A stretch of 64,000 nt of DNA, from the NCBI GenBank assembly GCA_024235995.1, contig JACKLI010000001.1, forward strand, positions 1,426,001 to 1,490,000. Reading direction: 5' to 3'. The notes beneath the pieces were generated by a model. The model was not told the origin of the DNA, made no database searches, and was given only the letters and a program-made list of their open reading frames with translations. The DNA comes from Burkholderiaceae bacterium (GTDB lineage: Bacteria; Pseudomonadota; Gammaproteobacteria; Burkholderiales; Burkholderiaceae_C). The translations under genes were made by a program, and so were the position numbers. This document shows, piece after piece, positions 16,575-24,634 of the stretch. How positions within the stretch are numbered: position 1 is the first letter of the stretch; the number at the start of each line of letters is the position of its first letter.

Positions 16575-17537
16575 ATGCTGGGCCGCACCAACCCCCAACT
16601 CAACCAGCACGGCGAGCTGATCCACCTGCTGTCCACCGAGGGCCTGGGCCGCGAGATGCTCACCCACATCCTGGACACCGCCGCGCAGTTCGTCAGCGTG
16701 AGCGACCGCGAGGTCAAGAAGGTGCCGCTGCTGCGCGGCAAGAGCGTGTTCAACCTGTTCTTCGAGAACAGCACGCGCACCCGCACCACCTTCGACATCG
16801 CCGCCACGCGGCTGTCGGCCGACGTCTACACGCTGGACATCGCGCGCTCGTCCACCGCCAAGGGCGAGTCGCTGCTGGACACCGTGGCCAACCTGAGCGC
16901 CATGGCCGCCGACGTCTTCGTCGTGCGCCACAGCGAAAGCGGCGCGCCCTACCTGCTGGCCCAGCACGTGGCGCCGCACGTGCACGTCATCAACGCCGGC
17001 GACGGGCGCCACGCGCACCCCACGCAGGGCCTGCTCGACATGTACACCATCCGCCACTACAAGAAGGATTTTTCCAACCTGGTGGTGGCCATCGTCGGCG
17101 ACATCCTGCACTCGCGCGTGGCGCGCTCGGACATCCATGCCCTCAACACCCTGGGCGCGGCCGAGGTGCGCGTGGTCGGCCCCAAAACCCTGGTGCCGGG
17201 CGACCTGGCACCCATGGGCGTGCGCGTGTGCCACACGCTGCAGGAGGGCATCCAGGACGCCGACGTGGTCATCATGCTGCGGCTGCAGAACGAGCGCATG
17301 AGCGGCGCGCTGCTGCCCTCCAGCCAGGAGTATTTCAACAGCTTCGGCCTCACGCCCGAGAAGCTGGCCTGGGCCCGGCCCGATGCCATCGTCATGCACC
17401 CGGGCCCCATCAACCGCGGGGTCGAGATCGACTCGCAGGTGGTCGACGGCGGCCAGAGCGTGATCCTGCCGCAGGTCACCTTCGGCGTGGCCGTGCGCAT
17501 GGCGGTGATGAGCATCGTGGCGGGCAACGAGGGATGA
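16575..17537 (+). CDS. pyrB: Aspartate carbamoyltransferase catalytic subunit
   Basis: Catalyses carbamoyl phosphate plus L-aspartate to N-carbamoyl-L-aspartate, the first committed pyrimidine step. 320 residues. Carbamoyl phosphate site FFENSTRTRTTFD; aspartate and carbamoyl contacts in STAKGESLLDT, GDGRHAHPTQGLLD and MHPGPINRG. Length and motifs fit the class A ATCase of Pseudomonas type, which assembles as a dodecamer with the inactive dihydroorotase homologue encoded next. Immediately downstream of pyrR. Confidence 0.96.
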   Translation: MLGRTNPQLNQHGELIHLLSTEGLGREMLTHILDTAAQFVSVSDREVKKVPLLRGKSVFNLFFENSTRTRTTFDIAATRLSADVYTLDIARSSTAKGESLLDTVANLSAMAADVFVVRHSESGAPYLLAQHVAPHVHVINAGDGRHAHPTQGLLDMYTIRHYKKDFSNLVVAIVGDILHSRVARSDIHALNTLGAAEVRVVGPKTLVPGDLAPMGVRVCHTLQEGIQDADVVIMLRLQNERMSGALLPSSQEYFNSFGLTPEKLAWARPDAIVMHPGPINRGVEIDSQVVDGGQSVILPQVTFGVAVRMAVMSIVAGNEG

Positions 17538-17544
17538 CGGGCGC

Positions 17545-17605
17545 TAACAAAACAATAGCTTATGAGGCATGTTCCACGCGGGCTATAGGCTGATTTGATT
17601 CAAGA
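17545..17605 (+). repeat. Dispersed repeat family A, copy 2
   Basis: AACAATAGCTTATGAGGC ... GGCTATAGGCTGATTTGATTC fills the gap between pyrB and pyrC'. It keeps the ATAGCT head, the internal dyad and the GGCTGATTTGATTCA tail of family A. The pyrC' ATG begins four bases beyond it, and no Shine-Dalgarno is visible there. Confidence 0.65.
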
Positions 17606-17608
17606 ACC

Positions 17609-18907
17609 ATGAAAATCCTGATCCAGCGCGGCCGTGTGATCGACCCGGCCAGCGGGCGCGACGAAATCGCCGACGTGGCGATTGCCGCCGGCCGCATCCT
17701 GAGCATAGGCCGCGCGCCGGAGGGCTTTGCGCCCACGCGCCGCATCGACGCCGCCGGCTGCTGGGTGCTGCCCGGCCTGGTCGATTTGTGCGCGCGCCTG
17801 CGCGAGCCGGGCCACGAGCACGCCCACATGCTGGAAAGCGAAATGGCCGCCGCGGTGGCTGGCGGCGTGACCAGCCTGGTGTGCCCGCCCGACACCGACC
17901 CGGTGCTGGACGAGCCCGGCCTGGTCGAGATGCTGCGCATGCGCGCCGAGAAGCTGCACCAGGCGCGGGTGTTCCCGCAGGGCGCGCTCACGCGCGGCCT
18001 GAAGGGCGAGGTGCTGACCGAGATGGGCCTGCTGACGGCCGCCGGCTGCATCGCCTTCGGCCAGGCCGACGCGCCCGTCGTCAACACCCAGGTGCTGCAG
18101 CGCGCGCTGCAGTACGCCAGCACCTTCGACTACGCCATCTGGCTGCGCCCGCTGGACCCGTGGCTGGGCGGCGGCGTGGCCGCCAGCGGGCCGCTGGCCA
18201 TGCGCATGGGCCTGGCCGGCGTGCCGGTGATGGCCGAGACCATTGCCCTGCACACCGTGTTCGAGCTGCTGCGCGGCATGGCCGGCGCGCCGCGCGTGCA
18301 CCTGTGCCGCCTGTCCAGCGCCGCCGGCGTGGCCCTGCTGCGCCAGGCCAAGGCCGAGGGCCTGCGCGTGACGGCCGACGTCAGCCTCCATTCGCTGCTG
18401 CTGACCGACCAGGACATCGGCCACTTCGACAGCCACGCGCGCCTGAACCCGCCGCTGCGCCAGGCGCGCGACCGCGACGCGCTGGCCGCCGCGCTGCTGG
18501 ACGGCACCCTCGACGCGCTGGTGTCCGACCACACCCCGGTCGATGCCGACGCCAAGCAACTGCCCTTTGCCGAGGCCGAGCCCGGCGCCACCGCGCTCGA
18601 GCTGCTGCTGCCGCTGGCGCTGCAATGGGGGCAGGGCGGCGGCGCCGGCCTGCCGCGCGCGCTGGCCGCCGTCACCCACGGCCCGGCCCAGGTGCTGGGC
18701 GGCGCGCTGGGCACACTGCAGGCCAGCTGCGGGCGCCTGGTGGAGGGCGGCGTGGCCGACCTGTGCGTGTTCGACCCGCAGGCGCGCTGGCGCGTCGAGC
18801 CCGCCGCGCTGCGCAGCCAGGGCAAGCACACGCCCTTCGAGGGGCGCGAGCTCACGGGCCGCGTGCGCTGCACCCTGGTGGGCGGCTACTGGGCGCACGG
18901 GGATTGA
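17609..18907 (+). CDS. pyrC': Dihydroorotase-like protein PyrC' (catalytically inactive type)
   Basis: 432-residue amidohydrolase-fold protein of the dihydroorotase family. The metal-binding HxH that should follow the first strand (D-x-H-x-H-x-R-x-PG) reads DLCARLREPG here, so both histidines are gone. The late SDHTPVD keeps the aspartate but not the usual PH pair. In Pseudomonas such PyrC' proteins are inactive and are needed as structural partners of PyrB. Its place right after pyrB supports the same role. A separate functional pyrC must exist elsewhere. The start at ATG 17609 is fixed by homology (MKILIQRGRVIDPASG). Confidence 0.9.
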   Translation: MKILIQRGRVIDPASGRDEIADVAIAAGRILSIGRAPEGFAPTRRIDAAGCWVLPGLVDLCARLREPGHEHAHMLESEMAAAVAGGVTSLVCPPDTDPVLDEPGLVEMLRMRAEKLHQARVFPQGALTRGLKGEVLTEMGLLTAAGCIAFGQADAPVVNTQVLQRALQYASTFDYAIWLRPLDPWLGGGVAASGPLAMRMGLAGVPVMAETIALHTVFELLRGMAGAPRVHLCRLSSAAGVALLRQAKAEGLRVTADVSLHSLLLTDQDIGHFDSHARLNPPLRQARDRDALAAALLDGTLDALVSDHTPVDADAKQLPFAEAEPGATALELLLPLALQWGQGGGAGLPRALAAVTHGPAQVLGGALGTLQASCGRLVEGGVADLCVFDPQARWRVEPAALRSQGKHTPFEGRELTGRVRCTLVGGYWAHGD

Positions 18908-18913
18908 CTTCTT

Positions 18914-18940
18914 CTCCCTCTCCCCCGAGGGGCGAGGGAG
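18914..18940. terminator. GC-rich hairpin between convergent pyrC' and fbpC
   Basis: CTCCCTC at 18914 pairs with GAGGGAG at 18934, and the inner CCCC pairs with GGGG around a CGA loop, giving a near-perfect stem of 11-12 pairs. It sits between two convergent genes. There is no T-run, so it may be a repeat-derived hairpin rather than a classical intrinsic terminator. Confidence 0.5.
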
Positions 18941-18948
18941 CAAGGCCG

Positions 18949-20019
18949 TCAACCCGGATCGGGCGCGAACACCACCACGTGGTCCACCTCGGGCTGGATG
19001 CCGATCCACTCGCCCACGCGGTGGTCGTGGTGGCTGGGCACGTGCGCCAGCACCGTCTCGCCGCTGGCCAGCTGCAGGGTGTAGAGAAACTCCGAACCGC
19101 GGAACGCCTTGCGCACGATGCGCGCCTGCACCGGAGCGTGGTCGTCGTGCACGATGTCGTCGGCGCGCAGCAGCAGGTCGCAGCGCCCGTCGGGGTAGGC
19201 GCCCGGCAGCGGGCATTCGGCGTGGTCGCGCAGTTCGCCCAGCGGCGTCTGCACGTGGCTGCCGGCGGTGTCGTGCACGATGCGCGCGGGCACGAACACG
19301 CCGTGGCCGATGAAGTCGGCCACGAAGCGCGTGGCCGGGCGGTGGTAGAGCGTGTAGGCGTCCTCCCACTGGTGCAGCCGGCCCTGGTGCATCACCCCGA
19401 TCCGGTCGCCGATGGCGAAGGCCTCGAACTGGTCGTGCGTGACGAACAGCGCCGTGGCGCCGGCCGTCTTCAGGATGCTGCGCAGCTCGTGCGCCAGGCG
19501 CTCGCGCAGGTCCACGTCGAGGTTGGAGAACGGCTCGTCCAGCAGCAGCAGGCGCGGCCGCGGCGCCATGGCGCGCGCCAGCGCCACGCGCTGCTGCTGG
19601 CCGCCCGACAGCTCGTGCGGAAAGCGCGCCTCGCTGCCCGGCAGGTCGACCAGCGCCAGCGCCTCGGCCACGCGCTGGCGGCGCTCGGCGGCCGGCAGCT
19701 GCCGCAGGCCGAAGGCCACGTTGCGCCCCACGTCCAGGTGCGGAAAGAGGGCGTAGTCCTGGAACACCATGCCGATGCGCCGCGCCTCGGGCGCCAGGTG
19801 CGCCTGCGCGCTGCTGACGAGCTGGCCGTCCAGCCGGATCTGGCCGCTGCTCACGTGCTCCAGCCCCGCCACGGCGCGCAGCAGCGTGGTCTTGCCGCAG
19901 CCCGAGGGGCCGATCAGCACGCCGATCTCGCCCGCGTGCAGGCCCAGCGTCGCGCCCTGCACGGCGGCCCGCGCCTGGCCCGCGTAGCGCACGTCCACCT
20001 GGTCGATCTGCAGGAACAT
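18949..20019 (-). CDS. fbpC: ABC transporter ATP-binding protein, FbpC-like (iron uptake)
   Basis: 356-residue ATPase energising a ferric-iron-type importer. Walker A GPSGCGKTTLLRAVAG, signature LSGGQQQRVALARAMA, Walker B LLLLDEPFSNLD and the H-loop VTHDQFEA are all intact. A C-terminal TOBE-like regulatory region follows, with LLLRADDI and EFLYTLQL. FbpC is the closest family by domain layout, but putative polyamine or thiamine importers share it. I use ATG 20019 (MFLQIDQVDV). An ATG at 20047-20049 would add ten residues. No Shine-Dalgarno precedes either, and a TACAAT box lies only a few bases upstream of 20019. The permease gene is divergent. Confidence 0.85.
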   Translation of the reverse strand: MFLQIDQVDVRYAGQARAAVQGATLGLHAGEIGVLIGPSGCGKTTLLRAVAGLEHVSSGQIRLDGQLVSSAQAHLAPEARRIGMVFQDYALFPHLDVGRNVAFGLRQLPAAERRQRVAEALALVDLPGSEARFPHELSGGQQQRVALARAMAPRPRLLLLDEPFSNLDVDLRERLAHELRSILKTAGATALFVTHDQFEAFAIGDRIGVMHQGRLHQWEDAYTLYHRPATRFVADFIGHGVFVPARIVHDTAGSHVQTPLGELRDHAECPLPGAYPDGRCDLLLRADDIVHDDHAPVQARIVRKAFRGSEFLYTLQLASGETVLAHVPSHHDHRVGEWIGIQPEVDHVVVFAPDPG

Positions 20020-20023
20020 GGTG

Positions 20024-20045
20024 GAATTGTAGATGCGTACAATTC
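20024..20045. promoter_or_regulatory. Perfect inverted repeat in the divergent fbpC/fbpB promoter
   Basis: GAATTGTA (20024-20031), a six-base spacer GATGCG, then TACAATTC (20038-20045): an exact 8-bp dyad. Each arm contains a TACAAT -10-like hexamer facing outward, one toward fbpC and one toward fbpB. The neighbouring AATTCTCATT resembles the right half of betaproteobacterial Fur boxes. A repressor bound here would control both genes at once. Confidence 0.55.
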
Positions 20046-20072
20046 TCATTGGCCGCCGCGCGCCGGTGGATC

Positions 20073-20134
20073 AAGATAAAAACCGCTTGCAGCCGGCGTG
20101 CAACCTGCGCGAGCAGCTTTCGATTCCATAGCAA
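20073..20134 (-). repeat. Dispersed repeat family A, reverse copy upstream of fbpB
   Basis: Read on the minus strand: TGGAATCGAAAGCTGCTCGC, then GCGC..CACGC..GGCTGC, ending GGTTTTTATCTTGATCC. This is the GATAGCTGCTnGCGC...TTTTnnTTGA plan of family A with several mismatches. It separates the promoter dyad from the permease start. Confidence 0.5.
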
Positions 20135-20147
20135 AACCCCCGCCATC

Positions 20148-21752
20148 TTGCGCGCCGTCCCGACCCTGATCCTGCTGCTCGTCGCCGCCGTGCTGGCGCT
20201 GCCGGTGCTGGCCCTGCTCGGCGCCTGGACGCAGTGGGACGCGGCCACGGCGCAGATCCTGCAGGAGATGACGCGCACCGTGCTGCCGCAGTACCTGGGC
20301 ACCACCGTGGGGCTGGCGCTGATGGTGGGCGTGGGCGTGGTGGCGGTCGGCGTGCCGGCGGCGGTGCTGGTGACGGTGTTCGACTTTCCGGGCCGGCGCC
20401 AGTTCGAATGGCTGCTGCTGCTGCCGCTGGCCATGCCGGCCTACGTCACGGCCTACGCCTACACCGACTTCCTGCAGTTCTCGGGGCCGCTGCAGACCTG
20501 GCTGCGCGCCGCCTTCGGCCTGCAGGGGCGGCTGCTGCCCGAGGTGCGCAGCGTGTGGGGCGCGGCCTGGGTGTTCTCGTTTTCGCTCTACCCCTACGTG
20601 TACCTGCTGGCGCGCACCGCGCTGGCCGAGCGCGCGCCGCAGCTGATGGAGGCCGCGCGCCTGCTGGGCGCGGGCCTGGGCCGGCGCCTGCGCGAGGTGG
20701 CGCTGCCCATGGCACGCCCGGCGGTGGCGGCCGGCACGGCGCTGGCGCTGATGGAGGTGCTGGCCGACTACGGCGTGTCGGTGTATTTCGGTATCCAGAC
20801 CTTCACCGCCGGCATCTACAAGGCCTGGCTGTCGATGGACAACCGCGTCGCCGCCGCCGAGCTGGCCACCGTGCTGCTGGCGCTGGTGGTCGTGCTGCTG
20901 TGGGGCGAGCAGCGCGCCCAGCGGCGCCTGCGCTTTGCCAGCGGCAGCACCTCGCACGCCGGCTCGGACGAGGCGCGCCCCATCGTGCTGCGCGGCTGGG
21001 CGCGGGCGCTGGCCTGGCTGCTGTGCCTGCTGCCCATGCTGATGGGCTTTGCGCTGCCGGTGCTGTTCATGCTGCGGCCGCTGTCGGCCGACTGGTCGGT
21101 GCTGCCCTGGGACCGTTTTCTGGGCTGGGCCTGGAACAGCATCCGCCTGGGCGCCATGACGGCGGTGCTGGCGGTGGGCGCGGCGTGGCTGCTGGCCTTC
21201 AGCCTGCGCCGCCGCGCCGACTGGCTGCGCCGCGCCAGCGTGCAGGTGGTGGCGCTGGGCTACGCGGTGCCCGGTGCGGTGGTGGTGGTGGGCCTGCTGC
21301 TGCCGGTGGGCTGGGTGCAGCAGCGCTGGCCCGGCGCCGGCGTGGGCGGCTGGGTGACGGCCACGGTGCTGGGCCTGGTGTGGGCGTACCTGGTGCGCTT
21401 CGTGGCGGTGGCGCTGCAGTCCGTGCAGGCCGGCTACGCGCGCGTGCCGCGCTGCCTGGACGAGTCGGCCAGCCTGCTGGGCGCCGGCGGCCTGGGCCTA
21501 GCCGCGCGCGTGCACTGGCCGCTGCTGCGCCGCGCCAGCCTGGCGGCGGGCCTGCTGGTGTTCGTCGACGTGATGAAGGAGCTGCCCGCCACCGTGGTGC
21601 TGCGCCCCTTCGACACCGACACCCTGGCCGTGGTGGCCGACCAGCTGGCGCGCGACGAGCGCCTGGGCGAGGCCGCGCTGCCCTCGCTGGCCCTGGTGCT
21701 GGTGGGGCTGGTGCCGGTCATGCTGCTCAGCCGCGCGCTGCGCGGCCGTTGA
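20148..21752 (+). CDS. fbpB: ABC transporter permease, FbpB-like (fused double permease)
   Basis: Inner-membrane permease with two fused binding-protein-dependent transport modules, as in FbpB/SfuB ferric transporters. Hydrophobic helices begin at LILLLVAAVLALPVLALLGA. The first coupling (EAA-like) loop is around APQLMEAARLLGAGLGRRLREVALP and the second around PRCLDESASLLGAGGLGLAARVHWP. About 534 residues from TTG 20148. The frame remains open back to TTG 20049, but that stretch is repeat-derived and hydrophilic, so the start is uncertain. No substrate-binding protein lies nearby; FbpA must be encoded elsewhere. The arsR gene follows. Confidence 0.8.
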   Translation: MRAVPTLILLLVAAVLALPVLALLGAWTQWDAATAQILQEMTRTVLPQYLGTTVGLALMVGVGVVAVGVPAAVLVTVFDFPGRRQFEWLLLLPLAMPAYVTAYAYTDFLQFSGPLQTWLRAAFGLQGRLLPEVRSVWGAAWVFSFSLYPYVYLLARTALAERAPQLMEAARLLGAGLGRRLREVALPMARPAVAAGTALALMEVLADYGVSVYFGIQTFTAGIYKAWLSMDNRVAAAELATVLLALVVVLLWGEQRAQRRLRFASGSTSHAGSDEARPIVLRGWARALAWLLCLLPMLMGFALPVLFMLRPLSADWSVLPWDRFLGWAWNSIRLGAMTAVLAVGAAWLLAFSLRRRADWLRRASVQVVALGYAVPGAVVVVGLLLPVGWVQQRWPGAGVGGWVTATVLGLVWAYLVRFVAVALQSVQAGYARVPRCLDESASLLGAGGLGLAARVHWPLLRRASLAAGLLVFVDVMKELPATVVLRPFDTDTLAVVADQLARDERLGEAALPSLALVLVGLVPVMLLSRALRGR

Positions 21753-21779
21753 CCGGCGCTTGGCTTATCATTTCCAGCG

Positions 21780-22133
21780 ATGTCCACGCCGCTGACCGAC
21801 ACCCGCCAAGCCGCCGCGCCGACGCCCGGGGCCGAGCCCCAGCCGGAGCAGGTGTTTGAGCGCGCGGCCGAGGTGTTTCGCCTGATGTCGGCGCCGATGC
21901 GCCTGAAGATCATCAGCGCGCTGTGCCAGACCGAGAAGAACGTGGGCGAGCTGCTGCACGACGTGCCCACCACCCAGCCCAACATGAGCCAGCACCTGAA
22001 CACGCTGTACAAGGCCGGCGTCGTCGGCCGGCGGCGCGAGGGCGTGCAGATCTACTACCACATCGCCGACGAGCGCGTGGCCGCGCTGTGCCGCGCGGTG
22101 TGCACGCAGATCGCCATCGACGACGCGCACTGA
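21780..22133 (+). CDS. ArsR family transcriptional regulator (SoxR/BigR-like)
   Basis: 117-residue winged-helix repressor. ArsR-fold features: FRLMSAPMRLKIISALC, then the recognition helix TTQPNMSQHLNTLYKAG, and the wing RRREGVQIYYHI. Two cysteines at about residues 43 and 105 (ALCQTEK, AVCTQI) and a further one at about 101 are candidates for thiol or persulfide sensing, as in the sulfide-responsive SoxR, SqrR and BigR proteins. Its position at the head of the sulfur island makes it the likely sox/fcc regulator. Matching dyads lie at 22282, 29707 and 34747. The sulfur-sensing role is inferred. Confidence 0.85.
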   Translation: MSTPLTDTRQAAAPTPGAEPQPEQVFERAAEVFRLMSAPMRLKIISALCQTEKNVGELLHDVPTTQPNMSQHLNTLYKAGVVGRRREGVQIYYHIADERVAALCRAVCTQIAIDDAH

Positions 22134-22281
22134 CTGGCCACCTCAGCCGGATTCGAGAGAAATCGGGCCATGGCCCGCGTCATTCAAGCCCGAGGCGCTA
22201 TATTTTCGATATCATCGCAACGGCCGGCGCGGGTTAACCCCCGGTGCCGGCGTGCCGCAGCGCCCCGTATCATGGGTCCGC

Positions 22282-22305
22282 TATATAAGCACCGGTGCAT
22301 GTTTT
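22282..22305. promoter_or_regulatory. Candidate ArsR/SoxR operator before the cytochrome-flavocytochrome operon
   Basis: A 24-bp dyad centred at 22293/22294. The perfect core GCACCGGTGC (22289-22298) is flanked by TATATAA on the left and ATGTTTT on the right. The left half shares ATATAAGC with the soxC-upstream dyad at 29707. It lies about 40 bases before the cytochrome start and overlaps the expected promoter. Confidence 0.5.
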
Positions 22306-22342
22306 GCCGCCGGCCCGAACCACCCTCGCAGGAGTGCTCGAG

Positions 22343-22651
22343 ATGAAACCCGTACTGACCGCCGCGCTGACGGCCAGCATGCTGGCTGCCGCCAGCGTCT
22401 CCCAGGCCCAGGTCGATCCCTTCCAGGTGCGCAGCTGGGCCGCCGCCTGCGCCAACTGCCACGGCACGGGCGGCCACGCCCAGCCCGGCAACGAGCCGCT
22501 GGCTGGCGCCAACAAGGACGAGATGCTGAAGAAGCTGATGGACTTCAAGAGCGGCGCCAAGCCCGCCACCCTCATGCACCAGCTGGCCAAGGGCTACTCG
22601 GACGAGCAGCTGGCCGCCATCACCGCGTGGTTCGCGGCGCAGAAGAAGTGA
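22343..22651 (+). CDS. Monohaem cytochrome c, probable sulfide dehydrogenase cytochrome subunit
   Basis: 102-residue exported class I cytochrome. A signal peptide (MKPVLTAALTASMLAAASVSQA) is followed by the haem motif CANCH. The axial methionine is probably in ATLMHQLAKGY. AGGAG sits 13 bases before ATG 22343. It precedes a flavocytochrome c flavoprotein by 14 bases, so it is the likely FccA/SoxE-type electron acceptor for that enzyme, delivering electrons to the respiratory chain. Confidence 0.88.
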   Translation: MKPVLTAALTASMLAAASVSQAQVDPFQVRSWAAACANCHGTGGHAQPGNEPLAGANKDEMLKKLMDFKSGAKPATLMHQLAKGYSDEQLAAITAWFAAQKK

Positions 22652-22665
22652 AGGAGGGCAGCGTC

Positions 22666-23940
22666 ATGGATCGTCGTCAATTCGTGCAGGCCGCGTCGGC
22701 CGCCTCGGTGCTGGGCGCCAGCGCCGGCTGCGCCTCGGTCGGCGGCGGCGCGGGCGGCAAGGTCGTCGTCGTGGGGGCCGGCTACGGCGGCGCCACGGCC
22801 GCCAAGTACATCCGCATGTGGTCCGACGGGCAGGTGGAGGTCACCCTGGTCGAGCCGGGCGCCGCGTTCGTCTCCTGCCCCATCTCCAACCTGGTGCTGG
22901 GCGGCAGCAAGCAGATGGCCGACATCACCACGCCCTACGACAACCTGGCCAGGCGCCACGGCGTCAGGATCGTCCAGGACCGCGCGGCCGCCATCGATGC
23001 CGACAAGCGCCAGGTGCGCCTGGCCAGCGGCGGCGTGCTGCCCTACGACCGGCTGGTGCTCTCGCCGGGCGTGGACTTCATGTGGGACCAGGTGCCCGGC
23101 CTGAAGGCGCCCGGCGCGCAGGAGCAGGTGCTGCACGCCTGGAAGGCCGGCCCGCAGACCCTGGCGCTGCGCCGCCAGCTCGAGGCCATGCCCGACGGCG
23201 GCGTGTTCGCCATCAGCATCCCGCTGGCGCCCTACCGCTGCCCGCCCGGGCCGTACGAGCGCGCCTGCCAGGTGGCGCACTACTTCAAGCAGGCCAAGCC
23301 CAAGTCGAAGGTGCTGATCCTGGACGCCAACGAGGACGTCACCTCCAAGGGCCCGCTGTTCAAGAAGGCCTGGGCCGACCGCTACAAGGGCATCGTCGAG
23401 TACCGCCCCAACCACAAGCTGGTGGACGTCGACGTGGCCAGCCGCACGCTCAAGTTCGACTTCAACGACGACCTCAGGGCGCAGGTGCTCAACGTGCTGC
23501 CGCCCATGCGCGCCGGCACGGTGGCGCACGAGGCCGGCCTGACCACCGCCAACAAGCGCTGGTGCGAGGTCGACTGGCTGACCATGGAGTCCATCGCCGC
23601 CAGGAACATCCACGTGCTGGGCGACTCGGTGCAGATCGCGCCGGCCATGCCCAAGTCCGGCCACATGGCCAACCAGCACGGCAAGGTGGCGGCCGCCGCC
23701 ATCGTCGCGCTGCTGGCCGGCCGCGCGCCCAACCCGCTGCCGCTGTACAACAACACCTGCTACAGCTTCGTGAGCGACACCGACGTCGTGCACGTGGCCA
23801 GCGTGCACCGCTACGACGCCGACAAGAAGACCATGCTGCCGGTGCCGGGCTCGGGCGGGGTGTCGCCCGCCGCCAGCGAGCTGGAGGGCCGCTACGCCAT
23901 GGCCTGGGCGCGCAACATCTGGGCCGATACCCTGGCATGA
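22666..23940 (+). CDS. fccB: Flavocytochrome c sulfide dehydrogenase flavoprotein subunit
   Basis: Oxidises sulfide to sulfur or polysulfide in the periplasm; also known as SoxF. 424 residues. A Tat-type signal (DRRQFVQAAS) is followed by the dinucleotide-binding KVVVVGAGYGGATAAKYI. FVSCPISNLVLGG carries the cysteine that binds FAD covalently in this family. The redox disulfide cysteines are expected in YRCPPGPYERACQ and NKRWCEVDW. HVLGDSVQIAPAMPKSGH is the second FAD segment. AGGAGG precedes the ATG. The stop overlaps the next cytochrome gene (ATGA). Confidence 0.94.
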   Translation: MDRRQFVQAASAASVLGASAGCASVGGGAGGKVVVVGAGYGGATAAKYIRMWSDGQVEVTLVEPGAAFVSCPISNLVLGGSKQMADITTPYDNLARRHGVRIVQDRAAAIDADKRQVRLASGGVLPYDRLVLSPGVDFMWDQVPGLKAPGAQEQVLHAWKAGPQTLALRRQLEAMPDGGVFAISIPLAPYRCPPGPYERACQVAHYFKQAKPKSKVLILDANEDVTSKGPLFKKAWADRYKGIVEYRPNHKLVDVDVASRTLKFDFNDDLRAQVLNVLPPMRAGTVAHEAGLTTANKRWCEVDWLTMESIAARNIHVLGDSVQIAPAMPKSGHMANQHGKVAAAAIVALLAGRAPNPLPLYNNTCYSFVSDTDVVHVASVHRYDADKKTMLPVPGSGGVSPAASELEGRYAMAWARNIWADTLA

Positions 23941-24539
23941 GGCGCCTGGGGTGGGTCGCCGGCGCGCTGGCGCTGGCGCTGACAGGGGGCGCCGCGCTGG
24001 CGCAGGACGACGACGCACGGGCGCGCCAGATCATCGGCGGCTCGTGCTTTCTGTGCCACGGCGCCGAGGGCGAATCGGCCAGCGCGGTGTTCCCGCGCCT
24101 GGCCGGCCAGAACGCCGCGTACATCGCCAAGCAGCTCGAGAACTTCAAGAGCGGCAAGCGCCAGAGCACGGCCATGGCGCCCATGGTCGACAAGCTCACG
24201 CCCGAGGACATGGCTGCGCTGGGGCGCTTTTACGCCAGCCGCCCGCCGCACAAGGAGCCCGCTCGGGACGCGCCGCTGGCCGCCGTCGGCCAGTACATCT
24301 ACCAGGCGGGCAACCGCTTCAGCGGCGTGCCGGCCTGCGCCACCTGCCACGGCCCCGACGGCGCCGGCAGCAACGCGCTGCCGCGCCTGGCCGGCCAGCA
24401 CGCGGCCTACCTGGACAACCAGCTCCGGCAGTTCGGCAAGCGCGAGCGCAACAACGACAACGCCGTGATGCACGCGGTGGTCGAGAAGATGACGCCGCTG
24501 GAGATGGCGGCGGTGGCCGAGTACCTGAGCGGCCGCTGA
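23937..24539 (+). CDS. Dihaem cytochrome c4
   Basis: 200-residue exported protein with two class I cytochrome domains in tandem. A signal peptide ends near GGAALAQ. Haem motifs CFLCH and CATCH each start a similar unit containing PRLAGQ.AAY and ending with M-P.M or A.MH.V axial regions. Cytochrome c4 proteins carry electrons to terminal oxidases. The ATGA overlap with fccB suggests it takes electrons from sulfide oxidation. It could equally be called SoxE-like. Confidence 0.9.
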   Translation: MRRLGWVAGALALALTGGAALAQDDDARARQIIGGSCFLCHGAEGESASAVFPRLAGQNAAYIAKQLENFKSGKRQSTAMAPMVDKLTPEDMAALGRFYASRPPHKEPARDAPLAAVGQYIYQAGNRFSGVPACATCHGPDGAGSNALPRLAGQHAAYLDNQLRQFGKRERNNDNAVMHAVVEKMTPLEMAAVAEYLSGR

Positions 24540-24634
24540 GCGCCGCTGCCGGCCTGTTGCCCCCGCGCCGCTGCGCGCGGCCGCCGATTGCGCGACACTG
24601 GGCGCGAACCCCGTCGTCGTGAGGAACGCCCGTG

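Noticed and set aside
17600..20434. A 944-codon minus-strand open frame covering pyrC' and fbpC
   Set aside because: Composite of shadow frames; it lacks family motifs and conflicts with the real genes.
22195..22220. GCTATATTTTCGATATCATCGC as a further ArsR operator
   Set aside because: AT-rich with short self-complementarity, but it does not align with the three better dyads.
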